A stretch of 64,000 nt of DNA. Origin: Streptomyces cacaoi (GTDB lineage: Bacteria; Actinomycetota; Actinomycetes; Streptomycetales; Streptomycetaceae). The notes under the pieces are model-generated. The model saw only the letters and a program-made list of their open reading frames with translations, was not told where the DNA came from and searched no databases. Below, piece by piece: positions 51,977 to 61,033 of this stretch (position 1 is its first letter; the number at the start of each line of letters is the position of its first letter). The DNA is taken from contig NZ_BJMM01000006.1 of the NCBI RefSeq assembly GCF_006539165.1, positions 62,001-126,000 of the forward strand, in the 5' to 3' direction. The position numbers and the translations under genes are program-made.

Positions 51977-53221
51977 GTGGAGCGGGACGGCACGACGCCG
52001 GAAGCGGACCCGGACGCGCGCTGGCTGACCACCGCCCTGCACACCGCCTTCGTGCTGCTGCTCGGCGGTGCTGTCGCCCGCCTGCTCACCCACGGCCCCG
52101 CCGATACCGCCCGCACCGCGGCCGTCCTCGCCCTCTTCCTCACCTTCGGCGCCCTCCACCTCCTCGGACGGCTGTACGCCCCCGCACCGCGGCTCGGCGA
52201 ACGCCCCACCCCGCGGCACCTGTTCTGGCTCGGCACGGTCCTCGCCCTGTGGTTGGTGCTGCTCGCCCTCGAACCGAGCGCCACCTGGTGCACCATGCCG
52301 CTGCTGTTCACCGGACTGCACCGGTTGCCGGTACGGCTCGCCGTGCCGCTCGCCGCCGTGCTCGTCGCCCTCGTCGTCGCCTCCGAGATACGCGTGGCCA
52401 CCGGCGCGTTCAACCCCAACCTGGTGATCGCCCCGGTGGCCCTCGGCACCGTCGCCACCGCCGTGCTCGTCCACAGCCGGCGGCTCACCGCCCGGCAGCG
52501 CCTGCTGATCGACGACCTGGTGCACACCCGCGGCGAACTGGCCGCCACCGAACGGCAGACGGGCATCCTCGCCGAACGGCAGCGGCTGTCCACCGAGATC
52601 CACGACATCCTCGCCCAGAGCCTCACCAGCCAGCAGATGCTGCTCCAGGCCGCACAGCGCCACTGGCACACCGACCCCGGCACCGCACACGCCCACGTCC
52701 GGGACGCCGCCGCCACGGCGGACCGCGCCCTGACCGAGGTCCGCCGCTTCGTCCGCGACCTCGCGCCGCTCGACCTCGCCGGAAGCTCCCTCGTGCAGGC
52801 GCTGGACGCCCTCACCCACCAGGACCGCACACCCGGTCCGGCCGTCGAGTTCCGCCTGGACGCACCGCCCGGCGCCCCCGGCCCCCTGCCCGGACCGGTC
52901 GAGACGGCCCTGCTGCGCGTGACCCAGCAGGCGCTCGCCAACGCGCGGGAACACTCCGGCGCGACCCGCGTCGTCATCACCCTGACCTGCGAAGACGACC
53001 TGATCACTGTCGACATCGCCGACGACGGGCACGGCTTCGACCCCCGGCGGCCGCCGCACCGCCGCCGGGCCGCCGGCCGTGGCCACGGCCTCCCGGGCAT
53101 GCGGACCCGCGCCCGGCAGGCCGGCGGAACGCTCACCGTCGAGACGGCGCCCGGCGAGGGAACCGTCGTGACGGCGACCGTTCCCCGCGCCGCCGACGGC
53201 GCCCGAAGGGAGACCCCGTGA
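51977..53221 (+). CDS. Sensor histidine kinase, NarL/DesK-type (414 aa)
   Basis: Four or five transmembrane helices occupy residues 17-160. The dimerisation/phosphoacceptor helix HisKA_3 has H209 in LSTEIHDILAQSLTSQQ. A HATPase domain follows with QQALANAREHSGA (N box) and IADDGHGFDP plus GRGHGLPGM (G boxes). The GTG at 51977 is chosen with GGGGAA upstream. Its stop overlaps the response regulator start (GTGA). The stimulus is unknown. Confidence 0.94.
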   Translation: MERDGTTPEADPDARWLTTALHTAFVLLLGGAVARLLTHGPADTARTAAVLALFLTFGALHLLGRLYAPAPRLGERPTPRHLFWLGTVLALWLVLLALEPSATWCTMPLLFTGLHRLPVRLAVPLAAVLVALVVASEIRVATGAFNPNLVIAPVALGTVATAVLVHSRRLTARQRLLIDDLVHTRGELAATERQTGILAERQRLSTEIHDILAQSLTSQQMLLQAAQRHWHTDPGTAHAHVRDAAATADRALTEVRRFVRDLAPLDLAGSSLVQALDALTHQDRTPGPAVEFRLDAPPGAPGPLPGPVETALLRVTQQALANAREHSGATRVVITLTCEDDLITVDIADDGHGFDPRRPPHRRRAAGRGHGLPGMRTRARQAGGTLTVETAPGEGTVVTATVPRAADGARRETP

Positions 53222-53865
53222 CCGCCGCCCCCGCCGTGCGGGTACTGCTGTGCGACGACCACGCCGTCGTCCGTGCCGGGCTGCGCGCCCTGCTGGCCAG
53301 CACCGACGGCATCGAGGTCGTCGCCGAGGCCGGCAGCGGTGAGGAGGCCCTCGCCGTGGCCGCCGCCCTGCGGCCGGACGTCGTCCTCATGGACCTCCAA
53401 CTCGGCACGGGCATGGACGGCGTGACCGCCACCCGGCAGCTCACCGCCACGGACAGCGCCGACGCCCCGGCCCCACGGGTGCTGGTCCTCACCATGTTCG
53501 ACACCGACGCCGACATCGCCCGCGCCGTCGCGGCCGGCGCCACCGGCTACCTCCTCAAGGCCGAACGCCCCGAACGGCTCTTCGCCGCGATCCGGGACGC
53601 CGCCGCCGGACGCACCGCCCTGTCGGGCTCGGTCGCCGACCGGGTCGTCTCCCGGCTGCGCACCCCCGGGCCCGCCCTGACCGCGCGCGAACGCGACATC
53701 CTCGACCGGCTCGCCCAGGGCCTCGGCAACCGGGAGATCGCCCGCGCCCTGTTCCTGAGCGAGGCGACGGTCAAGACACACCTGGGCCGCATCTACACCA
53801 AGCTCGGCGTGCACACCCGCGCAGCCGCCGTGGCCTCCGCCGCCCGCCACCGCCTCCTGCCGTGA
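53218..53865 (+). CDS. Response regulator, NarL/LuxR family (215 aa)
   Basis: The receiver domain has the acidic pair DD in LLCDDHAVVRAGL, phosphoacceptor D59 in LMDLQLG and the lysine in YLLKAERPER. The C-terminal LuxR helix-turn-helix reads LTARERDILDRLAQGLGN then ARALFLSEATVKTHLGRIYTKLG. It is translationally coupled to the kinase by a four-base overlap and forms a cognate pair with it. Confidence 0.95.
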   Translation: MTAAPAVRVLLCDDHAVVRAGLRALLASTDGIEVVAEAGSGEEALAVAAALRPDVVLMDLQLGTGMDGVTATRQLTATDSADAPAPRVLVLTMFDTDADIARAVAAGATGYLLKAERPERLFAAIRDAAAGRTALSGSVADRVVSRLRTPGPALTARERDILDRLAQGLGNREIARALFLSEATVKTHLGRIYTKLGVHTRAAAVASAARHRLLP

Positions 53866-53890
53866 CGGAGCCGCGGGGGAGGAGGGCACC

Positions 53891-54640
53891 TCAGTCCGGC
53901 TTCCGCCACACCGAGATGTGCTGCGCCGACTCCTGGGTGAACGGCGCCCCGTCCCAGCCGGCGACGCGCCGTTCGAGCCCCAGCCCCGCGAGCCGCGCCA
54001 TGAGGTCCAGCTCGGCCGGCCAGGCGTACCGGTGCCGGGAGGCCCCGCGGCGATAGCGGCCGTCGTCGCCGTCCCGGGTGAAGTGATGCGAGACGAGGAT
54101 CTGCTCCACCAGGTCGAACGTGTCGAAACCCAGGTGCTGTTCGGACACGTCGAAGGGCACCGCGACCTGCCCGGGAGGCAGCAACCGCAGCGGCGGCACA
54201 CCCAGCTCGATGACGAAACGGCCGCCGGGCACCAGATGCCGGGCGGCGTTGCGGAAGCAGGCGACCTGCTCGTCCTGGGTGAGCAGGTTCGTGATCGTGT
54301 TGTAGACGAGGTACACCAGCCGGAACGCGCCCGGGACGACGGTGGTGGCCATGTCCCCGAGGACCACCGGCAGCGTCTCCTCGTCGACCTTGCGGCGCAG
54401 AACCGCCGCCATGTGCGGCGACAGCTCGATACCCGTCACCGGCACACCACGCTGCCGCAACGGAACCCCGACCCGGCCCGTCCCGATGGCGAACTCCAAC
54501 GCCGGGCCGCCATCGGCGAGTTCGGCGAGGAAGTCCAGCATCGGCGCCAGCGCGGCGGCCGAGGACCGCTCGCTCTCCTCGGCGTCGTAACGCTCGGCGG
54601 TCGCACGCGTCCACAGCTCACTGCTCGTCACGCCGGACAC
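53891..54640 (-). CDS. Class I SAM-dependent methyltransferase (249 aa)
   Basis: The SAM site reads ALEFAIGTGRVGVPLRQRG with GIELSPHMAAVLRRK as post-motif I, and VYLVYNTITNLLTQDEQ and LVPGGRFVIELG follow. This pattern is common in Streptomyces small-molecule methyltransferases annotated as TylM1/DesVI-like. It converges on the response regulator with a 25-base gap. The substrate is unknown. Confidence 0.88.
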   Translation of the reverse strand: MSGVTSSELWTRATAERYDAEESERSSAAALAPMLDFLAELADGGPALEFAIGTGRVGVPLRQRGVPVTGIELSPHMAAVLRRKVDEETLPVVLGDMATTVVPGAFRLVYLVYNTITNLLTQDEQVACFRNAARHLVPGGRFVIELGVPPLRLLPPGQVAVPFDVSEQHLGFDTFDLVEQILVSHHFTRDGDDGRYRRGASRHRYAWPAELDLMARLAGLGLERRVAGWDGAPFTQESAQHISVWRKPD

Positions 54641-54801
54641 GGTGCCCGGTACGAGCGCCCCTGTCGAACGATTTCCGGCACGTCCACCACCGCGAAGTGA
54701 CCGTCACAAGGGCGTAGTTGGGCCGCCCCACCCGGTCCGTGAGTGGCCCGGCCGTGGCGGAATCGGAACCCGACGCGGGGGATCACGCGCAGAATGGCGG
54801 G

Positions 54802-55758
54802 ATGGACGACCACCCGGATCCGCCCTCGCTGAGGGCGCCGCGTCTACGGCCCGGCGACCGGGTGCGGATCGTTGCTCCTGCCTGTCCGCCGAGCCGGGAG
54901 GAAGCCAACCGCGGAGTGGAACTGCTCACCTCCTGGGGCCTTCGCGCCGAGCTGGGCGAGCACGTCTTCGATCAGTGGGGCTATCTGGCCGGCCGTGACG
55001 AGGACCGCGCGGGCGATCTGAACGCGGCGTTCCGCGATCCGGGCGTCCGCGCCGTGATCGCCGCCCGGGGCGGCAAAGGCACCTACCGCATCGTTGACGA
55101 CCTCGACACCGCCGCCCTCCGACGCGACCCGAAGCCGGTCGTCGGCTTCAGCGACATCACCCATCTCCACCTCGCCTTGTGGGCACGGTGCCGCCTGGCC
55201 GCGCTCCACGGCCCTTTCGCCAAACGGGGCGACCCCTTCACCGGCCGCGCCTCCGCCGAGGCCCTGCGCCGCGCGCTGATGACCACCGACCCCGTCACCC
55301 TCCACCGCGACCCGTCCGAAGCCACCGCGGACGTCAGCGTGCCGGGCACGGCGACGGGCGTCCTGATGGGCGGCAGCCTCGAAGCGATCCGCACGGAGAC
55401 CGGAGCCGGCCTCCCCAGCCTGCGGGGAGCGATCCTCTTCCTCGAACACCGCAGAGGGACCGGGCTGGGCGAGGTGGACCGCGCCCTGACCCAGCTCACC
55501 CGCTCCCGGGCGCTCGACGGCGTACGGGGAGTCGCCCTCGGTCAGTTCCTCGGCTTCGAGCACGACGCCGACGATCCCACGCTGGGAGGATGGGGCATCG
55601 GCGACGTCCTGCGCGATCGACTGACCGCACTCGGCGTTCCCGTCCTGGGCGGGCTGCCCGCCGGGCACGGCAACAACCCTCCGACGATCCCTCTCGGCAC
55701 CCGGGCGACGATGGACACAGCCACGGGAACACTGACCGTCCTGTCGGCCGTCGTCTAG
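54802..55758 (+). CDS. LD-carboxypeptidase, S66 family (318 aa)
   Basis: This murein-tetrapeptide carboxypeptidase/MccF-type serine hydrolase has the ARGGKGTY strand, nucleophile S117 in GFSDITHLH, the glutamate in ILFLEHRRGTG and the histidine in PAGHGNNPPTIPLG, completing a Ser-Glu-His triad. Family members recycle cell-wall peptides or cleave nucleotide-peptide antibiotics such as microcin C. Its TAG stop lies inside the CTAG that is the target site of the IS element that follows. Confidence 0.9.
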   Translation: MDDHPDPPSLRAPRLRPGDRVRIVAPACPPSREEANRGVELLTSWGLRAELGEHVFDQWGYLAGRDEDRAGDLNAAFRDPGVRAVIAARGGKGTYRIVDDLDTAALRRDPKPVVGFSDITHLHLALWARCRLAALHGPFAKRGDPFTGRASAEALRRALMTTDPVTLHRDPSEATADVSVPGTATGVLMGGSLEAIRTETGAGLPSLRGAILFLEHRRGTGLGEVDRALTQLTRSRALDGVRGVALGQFLGFEHDADDPTLGGWGIGDVLRDRLTALGVPVLGGLPAGHGNNPPTIPLGTRATMDTATGTLTVLSAVV

Positions 55759-55978
55759 ACCCTGTTGCGAAAGCGCTGGTCACAGCCACTCGTTGCCGGG
55801 GCGAACACGGGCGGCCGTCCTCCTCGCGATCCGCGCCCGAGGCGGCTGCGGACGCGGTCCATCGGGACTCTGATCCGCTTGCTTGAAGTGCACTCCAGGG
55901 CCATAGCGTTGCGACAGCTGAATCCGAACCCCCGACCCGTCGACGCACATACCGCACGACCAACAAGAATGGCGGCAA

Positions 55979-56773
55979 GTGGTGGACAACCCACGCACAA
56001 CGCATGCACGGCTTTTCGATCTGCGGGGGAAGCGCGCGCTCGTCACCGGTGGCAGCCGAGGCATCGGCATGATGATCGCGCGTGGCCTTCTCCGGGCGGG
56101 CGGCCGCGTGGTCATCAGCTCGCGCGATGCGGAAGCGTGCGCTCAGGCGCAGGAACAGCTTTCCGCATGCGGTGAGGTGCGGGCCATCCCCGCCGACCTG
56201 TCCCGCCACGACGAGTGCCGACGGCTGTCCGACCTCGTCACCGCCGACTCGGAACGTCTCGACATCCTCGTCAACAACGCGGGAGCCTTGTGGGACGAGC
56301 CGCTGGAGACGTTCCCGGACGCGGCCTGGGACACGGTCGTCGACCTCAACCTGAAGTCCGCGTTCTGGCTGGTCCAGGAGCTGCTGCCCGCACTGCGCAG
56401 GGCGGGCACCGCCGACGACCCCGCGCGGATCATCAACATCGGCAGCATCGCCGCCATCCATGTCCCGCAGCGGCCCAACTACTCGTACTCCAGCAGCAAG
56501 GCCGCACTGCATCAACTCACCAGAGTGCTCGCCAAGGAACTGGGGCCGCAGCACGTCACCGTGAACGCCGTGGCGCCGGGACCGTTCCCGTCGACGATGA
56601 TGGCGGCGACCCTCGACGAGTTCGGTGAGGCGATCGCGGCGTCGGCCCCACTGCGCCGGATCGGCCGCGACGACGACATGGCGGGTGTCGCCGTGTTCCT
56701 CGCCAGCCGGGCAGGCGCATACCTGACAGGTACCGTGATCCCCGTCGACGGCGGCATCGCCACCACCGCGTAG
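55979..56773 (+). CDS. Short-chain dehydrogenase/reductase, IS passenger (264 aa)
   Basis: This is a classical SDR: cofactor motif VTGGSRGIG near residue 23, ILVNNAG, catalytic Ser in NIGSIAA, the Tyr-x3-Lys pair in NYSYSSSKAAL, and the C-terminal LTGTVIPVDGG. It is closest in pattern to FabG/gluconate-5-dehydrogenase-like enzymes. A GTG at 55979 is the start used; a second GTG follows at 55982. It is bracketed by IS5-type ends and a transposase remnant, which indicates acquisition as a passenger. The substrate is unknown. Confidence 0.9.
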   Translation: MVDNPRTTHARLFDLRGKRALVTGGSRGIGMMIARGLLRAGGRVVISSRDAEACAQAQEQLSACGEVRAIPADLSRHDECRRLSDLVTADSERLDILVNNAGALWDEPLETFPDAAWDTVVDLNLKSAFWLVQELLPALRRAGTADDPARIINIGSIAAIHVPQRPNYSYSSSKAALHQLTRVLAKELGPQHVTVNAVAPGPFPSTMMAATLDEFGEAIAASAPLRRIGRDDDMAGVAVFLASRAGAYLTGTVIPVDGGIATTA

Positions 56774-56827
56774 GCCGCCCAGGGGCTGTTTGCGGCAGTC
56801 GATCCCGACCGTCGATGAGCATGCCGT

Positions 56828-57016
56828 GTGAGGCGCGGGGATCCGCCGAACGGTCAACGGACGCGACGTGAGCCGCTGTTGCCGCGGCGGCACGCGGTCG
56901 AGTGCGGGATCAACCACCTCAAGCGCCACCGGGCTGTGGCCACGGGGCGGCAGGACGAGCTCGCGGTCCGTCGCGAGGCGACCGTGCTGGTCGTGGTCCT
57001 CAACGAGCGGCTGTGA
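56828..57016 (+). pseudogene. IS5-family transposase, C-terminal remnant
   Basis: The frame ends with AVECGINHLKRHRAVATGRQ, then DELAVRREATVLVVVLNERL and stop. This is the DDE-domain C-terminus of IS5-type transposases, including the catalytic glutamate in VECGINHLK. The N-terminal three quarters are missing, so it cannot act alone. Confidence 0.85.
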
Positions 57017-57037
57017 CCTGCACGGTCGCAACAGACC

Positions 57038-57871
57038 CTAGACGAGCCGGCCGATGCCGCCGTACCAGGACACCTCGGCGTGCGACGGCCGCTCGCTCTC
57101 CGGCACCGTCGCCCGCCAGTCGGAGACGACCTGGATACCCGGCTCGACGAGCTCGAAGCCGTCGAACAGCTTGGTCAGCTCCGCGCGGTCGCGCAGCGTC
57201 AGCGGCACGCCCTGCCTGCGGTACGCGGACTGGACCCCCAGCGCCGTCTCGGGCGAGATCTCCGCCGTCGCGTGCGAGAGGACGAGCACGCTGCCGGGAG
57301 CGAGCGCGGCGCGGAGCTGCGCGACGATGTCGCCCGGGTTCTCCTCGTCCGTGATGAAGTGCAGGATCGCCACCGCCAGCACGGCGACCGGCTTGCTGAA
57401 GTCGAGCAGCGCCTTCGCCTCGGGGTCCTCCAGGATCGAACGAGGGTCCCGGATGTCCCGCTCGATGACCGTCGTCCGGTCGTCCGTCGACAGCAGGGCA
57501 CGGCCGTGCGTCAGCACGATCGGATCGTTGTCGACGTACACGACGCGCGCGTCGGGATCGTGCCGCTGGGCGACCTGGTGGACGTTGTGGGCGGTCGGCA
57601 GCCCGGACCCGATGTCGAGGAACTGGCGGATCCCCGTCTCCTCGACCACGTAGCGCACGGCACGGCCGAGGAAGGCACGGTTCTCCCGCGCCGCGGTGCG
57701 CAGGGTCGGGAACGAGGCCACGGCACCCTCCGCCGCCTCCTGATCCGCCGCGTAGTTGTCCTTCCCGCCGAGGAGGTAGTCGTACATGCGCGCCGAATGC
57801 GCCTCATGAGTACGCAGCCCCGACCCGTTGGACTCGATCAGGCCGGCCATCTCCTCATCGGTGTGCGACAC
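57038..57871 (-). CDS. DUF574 (SAV2177-type) SAM-dependent methyltransferase (277 aa)
   Basis: This is a member of the large Streptomyces DUF574 family. The hallmark ARMYDYLLGGKDNY is followed by FLDIGSGLPTAHNVHQVAQ, YVDNDPIVLTHGRALL, AILHFITDEENPGD and LVLSHATAE. The GTG at 57871 with GGAGG upstream is preferred over the ATG at 57901. Its TAG stop lies in the right copy of the IS target duplication. A paralog occurs at 61034. Substrates of this family are mostly unknown. Confidence 0.9.
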   Translation of the reverse strand: MSHTDEEMAGLIESNGSGLRTHEAHSARMYDYLLGGKDNYAADQEAAEGAVASFPTLRTAARENRAFLGRAVRYVVEETGIRQFLDIGSGLPTAHNVHQVAQRHDPDARVVYVDNDPIVLTHGRALLSTDDRTTVIERDIRDPRSILEDPEAKALLDFSKPVAVLAVAILHFITDEENPGDIVAQLRAALAPGSVLVLSHATAEISPETALGVQSAYRRQGVPLTLRDRAELTKLFDGFELVEPGIQVVSDWRATVPESERPSHAEVSWYGGIGRLV

Positions 57872-58095
57872 ACGTCCTCCGCTCTGGCGATCCGGACACA
57901 ACTCTGTCCCGTGGCAGGGAAGATGCCCTGCTCACGGGGGAGAGCTTAGTCCGTCATCCCAGGCGGGGGACATCCGCCCGCCGACGGAAGCCGGCCGAAC
58001 TGCCAGCCGATACCCGGCCGTTACCGAACCGGTTCGAGAGGGGACGGCCGCTGCACCGCCTCCCGGCCCCGGCCCGGAGGCGTCCCCGAGCTGCG

Positions 58096-58985
58096 TCAGG
58101 TGGCGGAATCCGCGCCATGGCCGTCGAGGCGCCGGAAGGCCAGATGCGCGACGGAGCGTTCCCCGGTCAGGAGCAGATCCCTCTCCAGTTCGAAGTAGCG
58201 CTGGGAGGCGTCCAGGAACTGTGCCTGCCACTCCACGGCCGGGTGGGGAATCCGCCGGGCGCGGGCGAGCCAGACATCCATCGTCCGGGCCCACGCGTGA
58301 CGGTGGGTCTCCACCGAGACGAGCTCCCACAGTCCTCGGGCCGCCGTGAGCACATGGGACAGCTCCGGAGGCTTACCGGGAGGGGCACCCAGGTCCTCGC
58401 CCACGTTCCGTTCACCCTGTGCGGATTTCTCGCTCAGCCCCGCGGGACCGGCGATGGTCACTTCCTGCACGAGGGAGGCGGCCGGGACGGTCCATGTGTG
58501 GGCGCGCCGGAAGAATTCCCGCAGCGCGTCGATCTCCTCCTGCGGGGACGGCGACGGGGAGCGGGCGGCGTATTCGAGGACACTGACACCCACCACGGCG
58601 TCGAAGCGGCGGTCGGGGACGAAGTCCTCCCAGCCGATGTTCTCCACGCTCACCCCCGGACCGGCGTGCTGCTTCACGTACCGGCACATCTCCGGGTCGG
58701 GCTCCAGGCCGTGCGCGGAGCGCGCCCCCGCGGTCTCGACGAGATGGTCGAGCATTCCGCCGAAACCGGACCCCACCTCCAGGACGTCCATCCCGGCGTG
58801 CACACCGGCCAGTTGCGCGAGCCGGCGCAGCTTGTTCTCCTGCGCGGCGTCGAGATCGTCCTCCGCCGTGGCGGCGCGCGCCAGCTCGCGCTCGCTCCAC
58901 AGAGCGCAGCTCGCGTTGCGGCTGCTGCCGGCCCACCCCGGACGATGCCGGCGAGCTGCTCGACCACTTCCTGTGTGACCTGCAT
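58096..58985 (-). pseudogene. SAM methyltransferase with an apparent frameshift
   Basis: The body is a cyclopropane-synthase-like methyltransferase: DVLEVGSGFGGMLDHLVETA, GLEPDPEMCRYVKQHAG, GWEDFVPDRRFDAVVGVSVLEYA. Its natural N-terminus (MQVTQEVVEQLAGIVRG from the ATG at 58985) is in another frame. The two parts join if one base is added to the C4 run at 58936-58939. This is either a real inactivating mutation or a sequencing error. Without the correction no good start precedes the body. Confidence 0.72.
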
Positions 58986-59215
58986 CGAAGCTCCCCCTCG
59001 TGTCGCTCTCCCGTGGTTCCCGCCTCGGCCCGTTCGCCGCGACGTCCGCCGCTCCCGGCCCGGCCCCCTCCGGGCCCCGGCAGGAGCCCGCCGACCGCAG
59101 AGCTACCCACCGCCCCGACCGGTCACGGGCGGCTGACCTGGGATCACCCGTTCCAGCGAGCGCACCGGGGAACAAACCGGAACAGGCGGAAATCAGGGCG
59201 CGGAGACCGGCGCGT

Positions 59216-59221
59216 TACCGT
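59216..59221 (+). promoter_or_regulatory. Leaderless -10 element of the acetyltransferase gene
   Basis: TACCGT is followed by seven bases and then the ATG at 59229. No ribosome site precedes the ATG. Confidence 0.4.
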
Positions 59222-59228
59222 GCCGCAC

Positions 59229-59885
59229 ATGGTTCACGCGCACCCCATCGACCTCGAACAGTGGCCGCGCCGCGCACATTTCGAGCACTACCGCCACCGC
59301 AGGCCCACCTATTTCGCCCTCACCGTCGGTGTGGATGTCACCCGGCTCGACGCACAGCTGCGCACACACGGCCGCCGCACATATCCCGCACACATCTGGG
59401 CGCTCGCCACCGTGGTGAACAGGCGCGAAGAATTCCGAATGACGGTGGACGACGACGGCAACCCCGCGATCTGGAACGTGACCCACCCGTCCTTCACCGT
59501 CTTCAACCCCCGGCGGGAAACGTTCTCCAACATCTGGGCGCACTACGACCCGGATTTCCGCACTTTCCACGACCGGGTGGAATCCCTCATCGCCGAACAC
59601 CGCGACACGACCTCGCTGTTCCCCCAGGGATTCCCCCCGCCCCCGAACCTGTTCGACATCTCCGACCTGCCGTGGGTGTCCTTCGACAGTTTCACCCTGC
59701 ACGTGGAGAACGGCTGGTCGCACTACGCCCCGGTCTTCACCCTGGGCAAATTCACACACCAAGACGACCGCCTGACCATGCCCGTATCCCTCCAGATCCA
59801 CCACGCGGCAGCAGACGGCTTCCACGCCTCCCGCCTGCTGAACGAACTGAGCGAGTTGATCGGGGCACCGGACTGGGTGAGCTGA
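59229..59885 (+). CDS. Type A chloramphenicol acetyltransferase-like protein (218 aa)
   Basis: The length and order of motifs fit CAT type A: the N-terminal IDLEQWPRRAHFEHYRHR, the FTVFNPRRETFSNIW region, WVSFDSFTLHVENG, and the active-site QIHHAAADGFHASRL near the C-terminus. Classical enzymes have HHAVCDGFH, so the catalytic histidine is kept and Val-Cys becomes Ala-Ala. Acetylation of chloramphenicol or a related alcohol with acetyl-CoA is the family reaction. The start fits a leaderless message. Confidence 0.88.
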   Translation: MVHAHPIDLEQWPRRAHFEHYRHRRPTYFALTVGVDVTRLDAQLRTHGRRTYPAHIWALATVVNRREEFRMTVDDDGNPAIWNVTHPSFTVFNPRRETFSNIWAHYDPDFRTFHDRVESLIAEHRDTTSLFPQGFPPPPNLFDISDLPWVSFDSFTLHVENGWSHYAPVFTLGKFTHQDDRLTMPVSLQIHHAAADGFHASRLLNELSELIGAPDWVS

Positions 59886-59919
59886 CTGTCAGGGGCTGCT
59901 CACTCGGTCGGCCGTCTGA

Positions 59920-60405
59920 TCACCACGTACCTCGGTCCGCAGGAACTTGGACAGCTCGCCCCGCTTTGACATCACGCAGCACCTTCCAGCGTGGCCACCA
60001 GAGGTTGCTCATGAGCAGAGTGAATATGGCCAGCCAACAGGCTCCGGCCCACCCCGCCATTCCGTCGGCCTCGACAGTCACCCAGACCCCTGTAGCCGCC
60101 GTGAGCACAAGGAGGATCACGTACCTCCGGTGTTTCCGGCGCACAACGTTCAAGTATTCAGCAAGTTCCTTTTGGCGCCGCTCTTGCCTGCGGCGGCGCT
60201 CCGTCTCCTGGCGCTCTCGCGCCGCATCTTCCTCGTCGAGCCTGCGCAGTTCGCGTTGTACCGATCGTCTTCGCAACTCGGCCTCGTCAGGGGTCAACGC
60301 CGAAGACGCAGGTAACACCACATCACCATGGATCGCGCCCGCCTGCACGACATGTCCCCCGACGCTGCCGTCCAACTCATTGCGGCTGGAAGGCTGTTCG
60401 CTCAT
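59920..60405 (-). CDS. Coiled-coil membrane protein with a VVQAG repeat motif (161 aa)
   Basis: Residues 10-30 (DGSVGGHVVQAGAIHGDVV) carry a short beta motif that is frequent at the ends of actinobacterial proteins linked to STAND, caspase-like or other conflict systems. A charged coiled coil follows at 38-90 (rich in RRxEE), then two transmembrane helices at about 93-110 and 115-132. The C-terminus is basic. The function is unknown. Confidence 0.7.
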   Translation of the reverse strand: MSEQPSSRNELDGSVGGHVVQAGAIHGDVVLPASSALTPDEAELRRRSVQRELRRLDEEDAARERQETERRRRQERRQKELAEYLNVVRRKHRRYVILLVLTAATGVWVTVEADGMAGWAGACWLAIFTLLMSNLWWPRWKVLRDVKAGRAVQVPADRGTW

Positions 60406-60446
60406 ACATCAGAAGGTACTCCCACGGTGAGTCGTGCACCATGAGA

Positions 60447-60479
60447 GCGAGCTGAGCCCTCCGATCAGGCTCAGCTCGC
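60447..60479. other. Hairpin upstream of the membrane-protein gene
   Basis: GCGAGCTGAGCC and GGCTCAGCTCGC form a perfect 12-bp stem with a nine-base loop. It could be a terminator for transcripts entering from either side. Confidence 0.45.
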
Positions 60480-60571
60480 AGAATTCCGGTACCGGGCCGC
60501 CCACAGTTCACGGTGTGCACTCCCGTGGCCCCGCCCGGAAGCCCCCGGCCCCCCGAAGGACGCTCCCACCG

Positions 60572-60725
60572 ATGTCCCGCTACACCTCCTGCGTCGACCT
60601 GCACCTGCTCCTCCGCGACGAGCAGCGGCGCGTCCTGCTCGGCCGGCGGCAGAACACGGGCTTTGCCGACGGCGCCTGGCATCTTCCCGCCGGTCATCTG
60701 GAAGAGGGGGAGTATCCGCACGGGA
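60572..60725 (+). pseudogene. Truncated NUDIX hydrolase
   Basis: The frame starts MSRYTSCVDLHLLLRDEQRR and keeps the first NUDIX strands (VLLGRRQNTGFADGAWHLPA, GHLEEGE). It diverges exactly where REAxEE of the NUDIX box should follow. None of the three frames continues the box, so this is a real truncation rather than a frameshift. The following 300 bases hold short direct repeats (CCTGGAAGCGG twice near 60810-60850) and no gene. Confidence 0.7.
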
Positions 60726-61033
60726 TGGTGAACCACCCCGCGAAGCGAGAGCGTTGGGCCCGCTGCGGTTCTCCGGTACCCCCACGCGCCCGGTGGCCTC
60801 CGCTCTGCCGCACTCCTGGAAGCGGAGCCCGCATGCCTGGAAGCGGTACCCGGGAACGGCTCTGTCCCGGTGCTTCGGCCGCCGCCGCCCGCACCAAGCG
60901 GACACCGCGCGTCGGGCGTACACCGTGTGCTCCCGCTCCCCGGCCGCATTCGAACACAGTCGTGACACGGCAGCCCTGGCCCTCAACCGCTCCCGTGTCA
61001 CAGAGTGTTCACTGCGAAACAGGGGAGGACCGT

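Larger units (their letters stand above)
55759..57037 (+). mobile_element. IS5-type element remnant carrying an SDR gene
   Basis: The left end (from 55759) and the inverted right end (to 57037) share CTGTTGCGA exactly (55762-55770 and 57026-57034), with about 12 matches over 18 bases. CTAG is duplicated at 55755-55758 and 57038-57041, the YTAR target type of IS5 relatives. Only the transposase C-terminus survives near the right end. An SDR gene fills the middle. The flanking genes stay intact because both stop codons use the duplicated CTAG. Confidence 0.75.

Noticed and set aside
58674..58985. Independent 103-residue protein
   Set aside because: Only its first 17 codons look like protein; they join the methyltransferase body in another frame, so a frameshift is the simpler explanation.
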